Part shown: piece by piece, positions 7,166-16,797 of the stretch
How the letters are laid out: every line of letters starts with the position of its first letter
Position numbering within the stretch: the stretch's first letter is position 1
Source: an archaeon HR01
Lineage (GTDB): Archaea; Thermoproteota; Nitrososphaeria_A; Caldarchaeales; Caldarchaeaceae
DNA length: 47,981 nucleotides
Reading direction: 5' to 3'
Assembly (NCBI GenBank): GCA_002898355.1
Contig: BEHD01000012.1
Span: 24,001-71,981 of the forward strand
The notes under the pieces: generated by a model
Seen by the model: only the letters and a program-made list of their open reading frames with translations
The model's database searches: none
What the model was told of the DNA's origin: nothing
Made by a program: the position numbers and the translations under genes

Positions 7166-8827
7166 ATGCCTGTTGTAAACCTGAGGCTTTCAAAGCTTTC
7201 AGCCCTGCTGGGTAGGGAGGTGAGCGTAGAACAGCTCACCGAGATGCTGGCCTCCCTGGGCCTGAGCGTGGAAGAGGTGGCCGACGGCGTGGCCAAGGTT
7301 GAGTACAACCCCAACAGGCCCGACTTCTCCAGCACCTACGGGATAGCCCGCGCCCTCAGGGGTGTCCTTGGTCTGAGCCTGGGCGTCCCCAGATATAGGC
7401 TGAGGCCCGGCCGTTTCACGGTCTATGTGGAACCCTCGGTGGCCGATGTGAGACCCTACATAGCATGCGCTGTGGTGAGGGGGTTGAAGGTGTGGGCCGA
7501 TGATTTGGAGGAGTTTATCGCCATGCAGGAAGACCTCCACTGGGTTCTAGGCCGTAACAGGAGGGTGGTGGCGATAGGCCTTCACAACCTGGAACCCCTC
7601 AGGCCACCCATCAGATACCGGGCCGTGGGGCTGGATGAGGTGAGGTTCAGGCCGTTGAAGGGCGAGGCCGAGATGACCCCCCGCAGCATACTCGCAGACC
7701 ATGAGACGGGGAGGAAGTATGCCCACCTAGTCGGCGAGAAGGCGGCAATACTCATGGATGGCGATGGGAAGGTCTTCTCGATGCCGCCAGTCATCAACGC
7801 AGCCCTCACGGAGCTGAGGCCGGGAACCCGCGACCTCTTCATCGATGTAACGGGCCTCGACAGGGAGAAGGTTGGGTATGCCCTCAACATACTGGTCTCA
7901 GCCTTCGCAGATGCTGGAGGTGTGGTGGAGAGGGTTCGTGTCTCATACCCCGACGGCTCCAAGACGTATCCAGACCTTAGGCCCGGCAAAATGTATCTTG
8001 ATGTGGGGTATGCTGGGGGCCTGCTGGGTTTGAAGCTGGATAGCCGGAGTGTTGTCAGGCTTCTGAAGATGTCCCGCATGGACGCCTCGGCGGCGGGCCG
8101 TGGCAGGGTTAAGGTGGTGTATCCAGCCTACCGTGTGGACATACTCCATCCGGTGGATTTGGTGGAGGAGATTGCGATAGCATATGGATACTCGAGGATG
8201 GTTCCGGAGCTGCCGGGTGAGACGACCTTCGGCTCCCTACTTCCTTCGACTGAGGGTGTTGAGAGGCTGGCGGAGATTATGGTGGGTCTCGGCTATACCG
8301 AGGTGGTGAACCTCCTCCTCACCAACGAAAAGGCCGAATACTATGACATGGGGGATGCCGAGGCCCCGCATGTGAAACTGGCTAACCCGGCCACAAGAGA
8401 GTACACCATGCTCCGCACATCCATACTCCCCTCCCTCCTCCACAACCTCGCCTCCAACCAGAGGAACCTCTACCCACAGAAGATATTCGAGGTGGGCGTG
8501 GTAGTCCACCCGTCCCAGGATACGCCGGAGAGGGCCGTGAAGAGGAGGAGGCTGGCCGCAGCAACGTGCCACAGCCTGGCCGACTACACCGAGGTGAAGC
8601 AGGTGGCCGACGAGCTTATGAGGCTTCTAGGATATGAGGCGAGATACAGGCCCTGGCATAGGCCACCCTTCATCGAGGGCCGCTGCGCATCGCTGGAGGT
8701 GTCCGGCCTCTCCGTAGGAGTTCTGGGTGAGGTGTCGCCCCATGTCCTCGAGAGGCTGGGACTAGCTATGCCTGTGGCCGCTATGGAGATATATCTGGAT
8801 GAGCTGGCGGCCAGCGTAAAGCATTAA
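7166..8827 (+). CDS. pheT: Phenylalanyl-tRNA synthetase beta subunit
   Basis: A 553-residue protein of the compact archaeal/eukaryal PheT type, without the bacterial tRNA-binding EMAP domain. Recognisable parts are the VEYNPNRPDFSSTYGIARAL segment near the N-terminus, the B3/B4 editing region (FIAMQEDLHWVLGRNRR...AIGLHNLE, then MTPRSILADHETGRKYAHL), B5 with HPVDLVEEIAIAYGY, and a C-terminal class II-like core with KLANPATREYTMLRTSILPSLL and IFEVG. It forms the synthetase with PheS and holds the editing site. There is no gap between pheS and pheT. Ends at TAA 8825-8827; 152 nt of spacer follow before tyrS. Confidence 0.96.
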   Translation: MPVVNLRLSKLSALLGREVSVEQLTEMLASLGLSVEEVADGVAKVEYNPNRPDFSSTYGIARALRGVLGLSLGVPRYRLRPGRFTVYVEPSVADVRPYIACAVVRGLKVWADDLEEFIAMQEDLHWVLGRNRRVVAIGLHNLEPLRPPIRYRAVGLDEVRFRPLKGEAEMTPRSILADHETGRKYAHLVGEKAAILMDGDGKVFSMPPVINAALTELRPGTRDLFIDVTGLDREKVGYALNILVSAFADAGGVVERVRVSYPDGSKTYPDLRPGKMYLDVGYAGGLLGLKLDSRSVVRLLKMSRMDASAAGRGRVKVVYPAYRVDILHPVDLVEEIAIAYGYSRMVPELPGETTFGSLLPSTEGVERLAEIMVGLGYTEVVNLLLTNEKAEYYDMGDAEAPHVKLANPATREYTMLRTSILPSLLHNLASNQRNLYPQKIFEVGVVVHPSQDTPERAVKRRRLAAATCHSLADYTEVKQVADELMRLLGYEARYRPWHRPPFIEGRCASLEVSGLSVGVLGEVSPHVLERLGLAMPVAAMEIYLDELAASVKH

Positions 8828-8940
8828 ATCCTATCGGAGACATAGACTATACGCCCCACCATCCTTAAGCTCCGCCGAGAAACGGTTTAGAACCCGTCCA
8901 TGAAGCGGTGTGTTAGTGGTGGGGCATAGCTGTAATCGTC

Positions 8941-8982
8941 TTTATATTTGGTCTGGAAACATCTATAACCGCATACTAGGTG
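8941..8982 (+). promoter_or_regulatory. tyrS promoter (TATA) and Shine-Dalgarno
   Basis: TTTATAT at 8941-8947 would place transcription start near 8970. AGGTG at 8978-8982 sits six nt before the ATG at 8989, which favours that ATG over the in-frame GTG at 8980. This is one of the few genes here with a leader and a Shine-Dalgarno rather than a leaderless start. Confidence 0.5.
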
Positions 8983-8988
8983 CTGGCC

Positions 8989-10080
8989 ATGGATATCGAG
9001 AGGAGGCTGGAGCTAATCACACGTCCGCCCACCGAGGAGGTGATAACCCCCGAGGAGCTGAGGGCCCTGCTGGAGGTGGAGGCCCACCCTGTCGCCTATG
9101 ACGGGTTCGAACCCAGCGGCCTCGCCCACATACCCTTCGCACTACTGAGGGCGATAAAGCTGAGGGATATGCTGGAGGCTGGATGCCGTTTCAAGATACT
9201 CCTAGCCGACTGGCACGCCCTAGTCAACAACAAGATGGGTGGAGACCTCAACAAGATAAGGAGGGTGGGCGAATATTTCATAGAGGTCTGGAGGGCTTCA
9301 GGCATAGACCTCGACAGGGTGGAGATAGTCTGGGCCAGCGACCTGGCTGCTGAGAAGGATTACTGGGCCCTAGTCATCAACGTGATGAGGAACACCACCC
9401 TCCGACGGCTCCTGAGATGCCTACCCATCATGGGCAGGACCGAGGGCGAGCTGCAGGAGGCGGCCCAGATAATCTATCCCAGCATGCAGGTGGCCGATAT
9501 CTTCACCCTCGGAGCCCAGATATGCCAGCTGGGGCTGGACCAGAGGCGGGCCAACATCCTCGCAAGGGAGCTGGCGCCGAAGCTAGGGTATTGGAGACCT
9601 GTCGCAGTCCACCACCACATGCTGATGGGGCTGGAGGGCTATAAAGGCCCTAAAGGCATGGAGGATAACGACCGCCTCGACATCCAGATAAGCTCGAAGA
9701 TGAGTAAGAGCCTCCCCGAAACCAGCATATACGTCCACGACGACAGAGAGACGATAAAGAAGAAGATTCTGAAGGCGTACACACCTCCGAAGCAGGTGGA
9801 GGGCAACCCACTCCTCGAATACTGCAGATACATCATCTTCCCCATGAGGGGAGGGCTTAAGGTGGAGAGGCCCAGCAAATATGGAGGACCTGTGGAGTAT
9901 CTCGAATACTCAGAGCTGGAGAGGGACTACGTCGCCGGAGGCCTCCACCCCCTAGACCTCAAGAACGCGGTGGCCGATTCGCTGGACCAGCTCCTCACAC
10001 CCATCAGGAAGTGGTTTGAGGAGAACAGCCGTGCGAGGGAACTCTACGAATTTGTGAAGGGGTTGGAGATAACCCGATAG
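8989..10080 (+). CDS. tyrS: Tyrosyl-tRNA synthetase, archaeal type
   Basis: About 363 residues, a normal archaeal/eukaryal-type TyrRS lacking the bacterial S4-like tail. The class I HIGH-like motif is EPSGLAHIPF (the first His replaced by Ala-His order, as is common in the family), and KMSKS is intact in SSKMSKSLPE. Other family marks are ILLADWHALVNNKMGG, the QIIYPSMQVADIFTL segment and the LDQRRANILAREL helix. It attaches tyrosine to tRNA-Tyr in the cytoplasm. It follows pheST but has its own promoter. Start chosen at ATG 8989 on the basis of an AGGTG sequence six nt upstream. Confidence 0.94.
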   Translation: MDIERRLELITRPPTEEVITPEELRALLEVEAHPVAYDGFEPSGLAHIPFALLRAIKLRDMLEAGCRFKILLADWHALVNNKMGGDLNKIRRVGEYFIEVWRASGIDLDRVEIVWASDLAAEKDYWALVINVMRNTTLRRLLRCLPIMGRTEGELQEAAQIIYPSMQVADIFTLGAQICQLGLDQRRANILARELAPKLGYWRPVAVHHHMLMGLEGYKGPKGMEDNDRLDIQISSKMSKSLPETSIYVHDDRETIKKKILKAYTPPKQVEGNPLLEYCRYIIFPMRGGLKVERPSKYGGPVEYLEYSELERDYVAGGLHPLDLKNAVADSLDQLLTPIRKWFEENSRARELYEFVKGLEITR

Positions 10081-10207
10081 ACCAGAAAACCATTTAATGA
10101 GCAAAGCGGTCATACAGAAGCCAGGTTAGTCGGATAACCTTTTAATTTAGTTGAAAGGCCTCATCCAACGTCATGTTTTATCACAACTTGCTGGAGGTAT
10201 GGATGCT

Positions 10208-13200
10208 ATGACAACACTAGAGCAGACAAGCCATGGTGTAGAGTCCAGAGGTCTAAGGATTCCAAGACTCTACACACGGCCAGGTGAAGATGTCTTCCAG
10301 ATGTTCAAATGGGATAAGAGAGTGTCCCAGATAAGGGATGCGAAGGGCGCTGTAGTTTTTGAGATGAAGGATGTGGAGGTTCCAGCCCACTGGTCTCAGG
10401 TGGCCACCGATATTCTCGCCCAGAAATATTTCAGGAAGAGCGGGGTGCCGCAGGTAGATGAGTTTGGGAGACCTATCCTAGATGAGGGCGGAAAACCTGT
10501 CCTAGGCTCCGAGAAGTCCCTCAAACAAGTTGTGAGACGTATGGTTGGCTGCTGGCGTTACTGGGGTGAGAGATATGGATATTTCGCCTCACCCGAGGAC
10601 GCCCAAGCCTTCCAGGATGAGCTGGAGTATATGCTGATAGACCAGATAGCTGCCCCCAACTCACCCCAGTGGTTCAACACAGGGCTCCACTGGGCCTACG
10701 GTATCACGGGGCCGCCTCAAGGCCACTACTACTACGACCCTGAGAAGAACGAGCTGGTCCAGTCCACGGACAGCTACTCGAGGCCTCAGGTCCACGCCTG
10801 CTACATCCTCTCGATAAAGGATGACCTGGTGAATAAGGGGGGTATAATGGATACTTGGGTCACCCAGGCCAGGATTTACAAGTATGGGAGCGGCGAGGGA
10901 TGTAACTACTCCAGCCTAAGGGCTAGGGGTGAACCCCTCTCGGGTGGCGGTGTCTCCAGCGGTGTAATGTCCTTCCTGAAGGTGGGTGACGCTGTGGCCG
11001 GCTCTATAAAGTCGGGTGGGACAACCCGTAGGGCCGCCAAGATGGTGGTCCTCAACATAGACCATCCCGAGATAGAGGACTTCATAGATTGGAAGGTCAA
11101 CGAGGAGAGGAAGGTGGCGGCCCTGGTGGCTGCGGGCTACTCGGCCGACTTCGAGGGTGAGGCCTACCAGACAGTCTCCGGCCAGAACTCCAACAACTCG
11201 GTGAGGGTGACCAACGATTTCATGAGGGCTGTTCTGGATGATGGGGAGTGGAGCCTGACATGGAGGACCGACGGAAGAGTGGTCAAGAAGGTGAAGGCCC
11301 GGTATCTCTGGAACAAGATAGCCAGCGCCGCATGGGCCTGCGCAGACCCCGGACTCCAGTTCGACACAACATGCAACGAGTGGAATACCTGCCCAGCCAC
11401 AGGACGGATAAACGCCAGCAACCCATGCTCCGAATACATCTTCCTAGATAACACCGCCTGCAACCTCGCATCCCTGAACCTTGTCAAGTTCTTGGACGAG
11501 GAGACCGGCCGATTCGATGTGAAAGCCTTCAGGCATGCGGTGAGGCTGTGGACCATCGTGCTGGAGATATCGGTGGCCATGGCCCAGTACCCAACGGCCG
11601 AGATAGCGGAGATGAGCTATAGGACCAGGTCCCTCGGACTAGGGTACTCCAATCTCGGAGCCCTCCTGATGAGGATGGGCCTACCCTACGACAGCGAGGA
11701 GGGTAGGGCTGTCTGCGCAGCCATCACAGCCCTCATGACTGGGCAGGCCTACCTGACATCGTCGGAGATGGCGGAGGTTCTGGGGCCTTTCCCCGACTAC
11801 GGCATGAACAGGGAGCATGTTCTGAGGGTTCTACGCAATCATAGGAGGGAGATCTACGGCGCCGGCCCCCGAGAGTATGAGGGGTTAGAGACACCTCCCA
11901 GCCTGCCAAAGTTTGATGGGTGTCCACCCTACCTCTTGGCCGAGGCTAGGGCTGTCTGGGATGAGGCGGTGATGCGGTGTGAGAAGTATGGTGTGAGGAA
12001 CGCCCAGACAACCCTGATAGCCCCCACGGGAACCATCGGCCTCGTGATGGACTGTGATACACTGGGGATAGAGCCCGACTTCGCCCTGGTCAAATTCAAG
12101 AAGCTTGTGGGCGGTGGATACTTTAAGCTGGTCAACAGGTCTTTAGAGCCAGCTCTGAGAAGGCTGGGATACACCGAATCCCAGATAAGGGACATCATCC
12201 AGTACGTCATAGGCACCAACACCCTGGAGGGTGGGCAGCCCGTAAATGCTAGAACCCTAAAGGCTAGGGGCCTCAACGATGAAGACCTCCAGAAGGTGGA
12301 GCGGCTCCTCCCATCCTCCACAAGCCTGAGGGATGTCTTCAACATCCACGTCCTAGGCGAGGAGACCTTCAGGAGGCTCGGCGTAAGGCCTGAGGAGTAT
12401 TCCCGGCAGGACTTCGACCTTCTCAGATGGCTGGGGTTCACGGAGGAGGAGATATCCAGGTCGGAGGAGGTGATATGCGGAACCCAGACCGTAGAGGGCG
12501 CACCCCATCTCAGGCCTGAGCACTACCCGGTCTTCGACTGCGCAGTCCCGACTGGGAGGAGTGGGAGGAGGTTCATACACTATATGGGGCATGTGCGGAT
12601 GATGGCTGCGGCCCAGCCCTTCCTCAGCGGCGGTATCAGCAAGACCGTTAACATGCCCAACAACGCCACGGTGGAGGATGTGGCCGATGTCTACATGGCT
12701 GCCTGGAAGATGGGTTTGAAGGCCATCTCCATCTACAGGGATGGGAGCAAGCTCTCCCAGCCCCTATCAGGCCAGAAGCCCAGGGAGGAGGCGAAGCCTA
12801 GGCCTGTCAGGCGTAAGCTACCCGACGAGAGGAAGGCCGTAACCCACAAGTTCCGTGTAGGACAGCAGGAGGGCTATATCACGGTAGGCCTATACGATGA
12901 CGGCACACCCGGGGAGATATTCGTGAAGATGGCTAAGGAGGGGAGCACCCTGGCGGGCCTGATGGACTCCTTCTCCATCGTCACATCGATAGCGCTCCAG
13001 TACGGCGTACCCCTGGAAGTTCTCGTCGACAAGTTCGTCCATACAAGGTTTGAGCCGATGGGATACACCGACAACCCCCAGATAAGGTTCGCCAAGTCCG
13101 TGATAGACTATATCTTCCGGTGGCTGGCCCTCAAGTTCCTCCCTGAGGATAAGCATAGGATGATAGGGTTCAGCTCATCAGGCGAGTACTACGAGCCTGC

Positions 13201-13336
13201 CGTGGAGGAGGCAGGTGTCAAGACGCTCCAGGTCGCCGGGGATGCTCCAGCCTGCCCCGAATGCGGGGGCATCATGGCCCGTAGCGGTGCATGCTACGTC
13301 TGCGCCAACTGCGGAACCACATCCGGCTGCTCCTAA
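10208..13336 (+). CDS. nrdJ: Adenosylcobalamin-dependent (class II) ribonucleotide reductase
   Basis: About 1042 residues. Active-site landmarks are a first redox Cys in VHACYILSI, the N-x-C-x-E triad in NPCSEYIFLDNTACNLASLNL, and the phosphate-binding TLIAPTGTIGL. The C-terminus holds a zinc-ribbon-like tail with CPECGG and CANCGTTSGC, whose cysteines would re-reduce the active site. It makes deoxynucleotides from ribonucleotides with B12 and no NrdB partner is seen, so class II is well supported. Candidate starts are ATG 10199 and ATG 10208; a GGAGGT at 10193-10198 is nine nt from 10208 and touches 10199, and TTTTAT at 10176-10181 also fits 10208. No intein or large insertion is visible. 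Confidence 0.93.
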   Translation: MTTLEQTSHGVESRGLRIPRLYTRPGEDVFQMFKWDKRVSQIRDAKGAVVFEMKDVEVPAHWSQVATDILAQKYFRKSGVPQVDEFGRPILDEGGKPVLGSEKSLKQVVRRMVGCWRYWGERYGYFASPEDAQAFQDELEYMLIDQIAAPNSPQWFNTGLHWAYGITGPPQGHYYYDPEKNELVQSTDSYSRPQVHACYILSIKDDLVNKGGIMDTWVTQARIYKYGSGEGCNYSSLRARGEPLSGGGVSSGVMSFLKVGDAVAGSIKSGGTTRRAAKMVVLNIDHPEIEDFIDWKVNEERKVAALVAAGYSADFEGEAYQTVSGQNSNNSVRVTNDFMRAVLDDGEWSLTWRTDGRVVKKVKARYLWNKIASAAWACADPGLQFDTTCNEWNTCPATGRINASNPCSEYIFLDNTACNLASLNLVKFLDEETGRFDVKAFRHAVRLWTIVLEISVAMAQYPTAEIAEMSYRTRSLGLGYSNLGALLMRMGLPYDSEEGRAVCAAITALMTGQAYLTSSEMAEVLGPFPDYGMNREHVLRVLRNHRREIYGAGPREYEGLETPPSLPKFDGCPPYLLAEARAVWDEAVMRCEKYGVRNAQTTLIAPTGTIGLVMDCDTLGIEPDFALVKFKKLVGGGYFKLVNRSLEPALRRLGYTESQIRDIIQYVIGTNTLEGGQPVNARTLKARGLNDEDLQKVERLLPSSTSLRDVFNIHVLGEETFRRLGVRPEEYSRQDFDLLRWLGFTEEEISRSEEVICGTQTVEGAPHLRPEHYPVFDCAVPTGRSGRRFIHYMGHVRMMAAAQPFLSGGISKTVNMPNNATVEDVADVYMAAWKMGLKAISIYRDGSKLSQPLSGQKPREEAKPRPVRRKLPDERKAVTHKFRVGQQEGYITVGLYDDGTPGEIFVKMAKEGSTLAGLMDSFSIVTSIALQYGVPLEVLVDKFVHTRFEPMGYTDNPQIRFAKSVIDYIFRWLALKFLPEDKHRMIGFSSSGEYYEPAVEEAGVKTLQVAGDAPACPECGGIMARSGACYVCANCGTTSGCS

Positions 13337-13401
13337 AACATCCACCCCCACGCCGGAAGTCAAACCTAAATCCCACTCCTACACATCAGCGGCCGATATC
13401 C

Positions 13402-14874
13402 ATGAACTTCACCCCAACCCTCACCGCATTAATAGTCTTCACAGGGGTCTCACCCATAATCTCGATAATCTCCAGAAGATACGGCCTGAGGAGGCTTATC
13501 GAAGCCTATGCGGTCCTGGCCCTGGCCTACACCTTCTACACAGCCCTAACCCAGTATGGCCAGATCACATCCACAGGCCCCATCAGGGAGGTGGCGGGGG
13601 ATGTGGCGGGCGTCTCATCCATAATCTATGTCGACCTCCTCTCCATCTACGTGGCCCTCATATTCGTGGCCGTCGGCCTCCTAGCGGCCATCTTCTCCAT
13701 CGGCTACATCGAGGAGCGTAGGCCCGAGTTCTACCCGTTACTTCTCGCTCTGGTGACGGGTATGGTGGGTGTCTCATTCTCGGGGGACCTCGTCACCTTC
13801 TTCATCTTCTGGGAGATGATGTCCATCGCCTCCTACCTTCTGGTGGCCTTCAGATACCGGACCTGGGAGGCTGTGGAGGCTTCCTTCAAATACCTGATAA
13901 TGAGCGCCTCCGGGACAGCCGCCATCCTCTTCGGCATATCCCTGATGTATGGGATGGCCGGTACGCTGGAGATTGAGGGGCTGAGGATGGCTCTGGCCAA
14001 CTCGATGGCGGCGGGCGAGGTCTGGAGCTATGTGAGCATCGCCTTCCTGGTAACAGGCTTCGGTGTGAACGCGGCCATGGTCCCCTTCCACTCATGGCTC
14101 CCCGACGCACACCCTGCAGCGCCGAGCTCGATAAGCGCCATGTTATCCGGCGTGGTGATAAAGACCGGTGTATACGCTATGTTTAGGATACTTACATGGG
14201 TCTTCCCCGCACCCCTCTTCGACTGGCGTGTGGCCCTGGCGGTCTTCGCAGTCCTAACCATGACTGTGGGCAACCTCCTCGCCCTCCTCCAGGAGGATAT
14301 TAAACGGCTCCTGGCCTACAGCTCCATCGCCCACATAGGCTACATAGTCTTCGGCCTCTCCATAGCAACGGCCTCCGGGATAGCCGGCGGCCTCTTCCAC
14401 GTCCTCAACCACGCCCTCATCAAGGCCCTCCTCTTCTTAGGCGCCGGAGCCCTCATCCACGCCACCAACACGAGGAGTATAGAGGAGCTGTCGGGCATAG
14501 GTAGGAGGCTCCCCCTCGTGGCCACATGCTTCGCCATCGGCCTCTTCGCCCTAGCCGGCATCCCAGGCCTCAACGTCTTCTGGAGCGAGTTCACCATCGT
14601 AACCGCCGGACTTGCGGCCGGCTCCATCTACACACCCCTATCGATAGTGATGGTGGTCAACATACTCATCAGCGTGGCCTACTACCTCAGACTGGTGCAG
14701 GCGATCTTCTTCAAGCCCCTATCCGAAGTAGCCTCCAGGGCCCACGGCGTGGGTGTGAGCCTGGCCATCCCCCTGATTGTTCTCGCCGCAGCCGGCATCG
14801 TTATAGGTGTGTATCCCACACCGTTCCTGGAGCTGGCCACGAGTGTAGCGGCGTCGCTGGCTGGAAGCTTTTAG
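13402..14874 (+). CDS. Proton/cation-translocating antiporter-like subunit (NuoN/NuoM/MrpD family)
   Basis: About 490 residues and some 14 hydrophobic helices. The core signature of the family is present: GDLVTFFIFWEMMSIASYLLV with the key Glu, PFHSWLPDAHPAAPSSISAMLSG, KTGVYAMFRIL, LLALLQEDIKRLLAYSSIAHIGYI and LFHVLNHALIKALLFLGAGAL. Such proteins move ions in Complex I, Mrp antiporters and membrane hydrogenases. None of their partner subunits is adjacent; neighbours are the RNR and topoisomerase VI genes. It may be a dispersed Complex I subunit or a stand-alone antiporter-like protein. Start at ATG 13402 gives a normal first helix and avoids overlap with the RNR gene. Confidence 0.85.
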   Translation: MNFTPTLTALIVFTGVSPIISIISRRYGLRRLIEAYAVLALAYTFYTALTQYGQITSTGPIREVAGDVAGVSSIIYVDLLSIYVALIFVAVGLLAAIFSIGYIEERRPEFYPLLLALVTGMVGVSFSGDLVTFFIFWEMMSIASYLLVAFRYRTWEAVEASFKYLIMSASGTAAILFGISLMYGMAGTLEIEGLRMALANSMAAGEVWSYVSIAFLVTGFGVNAAMVPFHSWLPDAHPAAPSSISAMLSGVVIKTGVYAMFRILTWVFPAPLFDWRVALAVFAVLTMTVGNLLALLQEDIKRLLAYSSIAHIGYIVFGLSIATASGIAGGLFHVLNHALIKALLFLGAGALIHATNTRSIEELSGIGRRLPLVATCFAIGLFALAGIPGLNVFWSEFTIVTAGLAAGSIYTPLSIVMVVNILISVAYYLRLVQAIFFKPLSEVASRAHGVGVSLAIPLIVLAAAGIVIGVYPTPFLELATSVAASLAGSF

Positions 14875-14902
14875 AGGAGCCTCGTAGGCTGGATTGGCTG
14901 GG

Positions 14903-16003
14903 ATGGCTAGGCAGAGGTCTGGTAGGCATACGTCGGTGGCCGAGTCGAGGGAGAGGGTTCTTAAAGCCCTGAAGAGCCTCGGGCTAAGGGTTGTCGAGTA
15001 TCTGGAGAAGGGTGAGTTCCCCCAGCTGGAGATACCTTCCAGAACCACCTCCAACATCGAGTATGACAGCAAGCTCCGCCAGTATGTTCTCGGGCCTAGG
15101 AAGTTGGTGAGGACTGCGAGGAATATCAAGCATCTCAGGCCGATGGCGCAGCTTCTCTGGACGGCCATGTTCGCATCCAGGCTTATAAGGGAGAGGAAGA
15201 CCAGCACCCTGAGGGACGCCTTCTACAACGCCCTCGGCTTCGGGGTTGATTTTGAGGACCAGCAGGAGAGTGATGAGACAGTTACCGAGCTGGAGACCCT
15301 AGTAGGCACAGTCAGGGAGGACTTTAACATCTACCCAGAGGAGAGGTCCAGCGTCTTCGGAGCCCTAGTGATAGAGTATACCGTGCCAGGATATGAGGGG
15401 AAGAGGCTGGACCTAACTACGATACCTGACGGCGCCATGATCGGCCCAGCCACTACCACGGCCGAGTTTGTCCGCTGCGACGCCGAGCAGGTCTTCGTCG
15501 TGGAGAAGGGCGCCATATATCAGAGGTTTCTGGAGGAGGGTGTCAGCCAGAAGCATAAGGCGATAATAGTCCATACAGCGGGCCAGGCTCCAAGGGCTAC
15601 ACGCCGATTCATCAGAAGGCTCAACCAGGAGCTCAACCTACCCGTCTACATCTTCACCGACGGAGACCCGTGGGGGATGCACATAGCCAGCGTCCTCATC
15701 TTCGGCTCAGCCCTCGCAGCCCATGTGAGGGAGCTCAACATACCCGACGCTGTCTGGGCCGGACTATGGGCGAGCGATATAGAGAGGTATAAGCTCCCCT
15801 CGATGAGGTTCAACGACGAGGATGCTAGGAGGGTGGCGGAGCTGGAGAGGGACCCCCGATATGTCTCAGACCCTTGGAGGAGGGAGATAGCCAACTTCAA
15901 GCGTCTGCAGAAGAAGGCGGAGCTGGAGGCCCTCAGCCGCTACGGCCTAGAGTATATCGTGACCGACTACCTGCCTGAGAAGCTGGCCGAGGTCTCCAAG
16001 TGA
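14903..16003 (+). CDS. top6A: DNA topoisomerase VI subunit A (Spo11-like)
   Basis: About 366 residues, standard for Top6A. The 5Y-CAP winged-helix domain contains the catalytic tyrosine in TLRDAFYNAL (residue about 108). The toprim domain has its Glu in VFVVEKGAIYQRF and its DxD in YIFTDGDPWGMHIA. With subunit B it cuts and rejoins both DNA strands to remove supercoils and catenanes; subunit B is not in this window, unlike the common top6B-top6A operon. The start is probably ATG 14903, three codons after a TTG at 14894. The stop TGA overlaps the start of the downstream phosphoesterase, so the two are co-translated. Confidence 0.94.
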   Translation: MARQRSGRHTSVAESRERVLKALKSLGLRVVEYLEKGEFPQLEIPSRTTSNIEYDSKLRQYVLGPRKLVRTARNIKHLRPMAQLLWTAMFASRLIRERKTSTLRDAFYNALGFGVDFEDQQESDETVTELETLVGTVREDFNIYPEERSSVFGALVIEYTVPGYEGKRLDLTTIPDGAMIGPATTTAEFVRCDAEQVFVVEKGAIYQRFLEEGVSQKHKAIIVHTAGQAPRATRRFIRRLNQELNLPVYIFTDGDPWGMHIASVLIFGSALAAHVRELNIPDAVWAGLWASDIERYKLPSMRFNDEDARRVAELERDPRYVSDPWRREIANFKRLQKKAELEALSRYGLEYIVTDYLPEKLAEVSK

Positions 16004-16797
16004 GTATGGCCAGGATTGTGGAGGGTGTCCCAGCCCTACTTCTGGAGAGGCCGGCCCGGGCTCTGGTGGTGGCGGACCTCCATCTGGGTTTTGAGGAGGA
16101 GATGAGGAGTAGGGGTGTGAATATACCTCCGCAGAGCCCTAGGATAGTGGGGGTGTTGGGGGAGGAGTGCAGGCGTGCTAATGCTGGAAGGCTCTACATC
16201 TTGGGCGACCTCAAACACACCTTCACAGGCTCATCCGGGCTTGAGAGGAGGATGCTTAAGCCGTTGATGGAGAGGCTCCGGCGTCATGTCTCAGAGATAG
16301 TGGTGATACCGGGAAACCATGACGGAGGCCTGAGGGACCTGATATCGGACGTGGTGGAGATAGCGCCTGCCAAGGGTGTCTACATCGAGGAGGAGGACCT
16401 GCTCCTCACCCACGGCCATGTGAAGCCGGACCCCAGCCATCTGAATGCGGGCCGAATAGTAACAGGCCATCTCCACCCGGTCCTCCGCCTCGGCGTAGGC
16501 CCTGAATCAGTACGGTTTAGGGTGTGGCTGAGGCTGGTGGGTGAGAGGGCTAGGCTCTACAAACGGTTGACGGGTGTGAAGAGGCCGAAGGTGAGGGGTG
16601 CTGTGGAGCTGCTGGTGATGCCCAGCTTCAACGAGATGATGACTGGGAGGTCTGTCACCGAGCTTGGAAATGAGCCAAGGGGCCGGGGGCCTATACTCAG
16701 CTCCGGAGCCTTCAACTTCGACGAGGCAGAGGTTTTAACCCTCGAGGGTGTCAGCCTTGGTACACTCGGATATCTTCGGGGTGGGGCCGGGTGGTAG
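16000..16797 (+). CDS. Calcineurin-like metallophosphoesterase
   Basis: 265 residues with a full set of binuclear-metal motifs: DLHLGFE (D-x-H), GDLKH (GDxxH), PGNHDG (GNHD), THGHVKPD and GHLHPVL. The size and order match archaeal predicted phosphoesterases of the PdeM/MJ0037-like group, often linked to DNA repair. Here it overlaps the stop of top6A (GTG 16000, alternative ATG 16006) and is followed by a SWIM gene that overlaps its end. That context suggests a DNA-maintenance operon, but the substrate is unknown. Confidence 0.82.
   Translation: MSMARIVEGVPALLLERPARALVVADLHLGFEEEMRSRGVNIPPQSPRIVGVLGEECRRANAGRLYILGDLKHTFTGSSGLERRMLKPLMERLRRHVSEIVVIPGNHDGGLRDLISDVVEIAPAKGVYIEEEDLLLTHGHVKPDPSHLNAGRIVTGHLHPVLRLGVGPESVRFRVWLRLVGERARLYKRLTGVKRPKVRGAVELLVMPSFNEMMTGRSVTELGNEPRGRGPILSSGAFNFDEAEVLTLEGVSLGTLGYLRGGAGW

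Noticed and set aside
10081-10207. Cobalamin riboswitch before the B12-dependent ribonucleotide reductase
   Set aside because: No B12-box-like sequence and the leader is short; a TATA box and Shine-Dalgarno explain the region.
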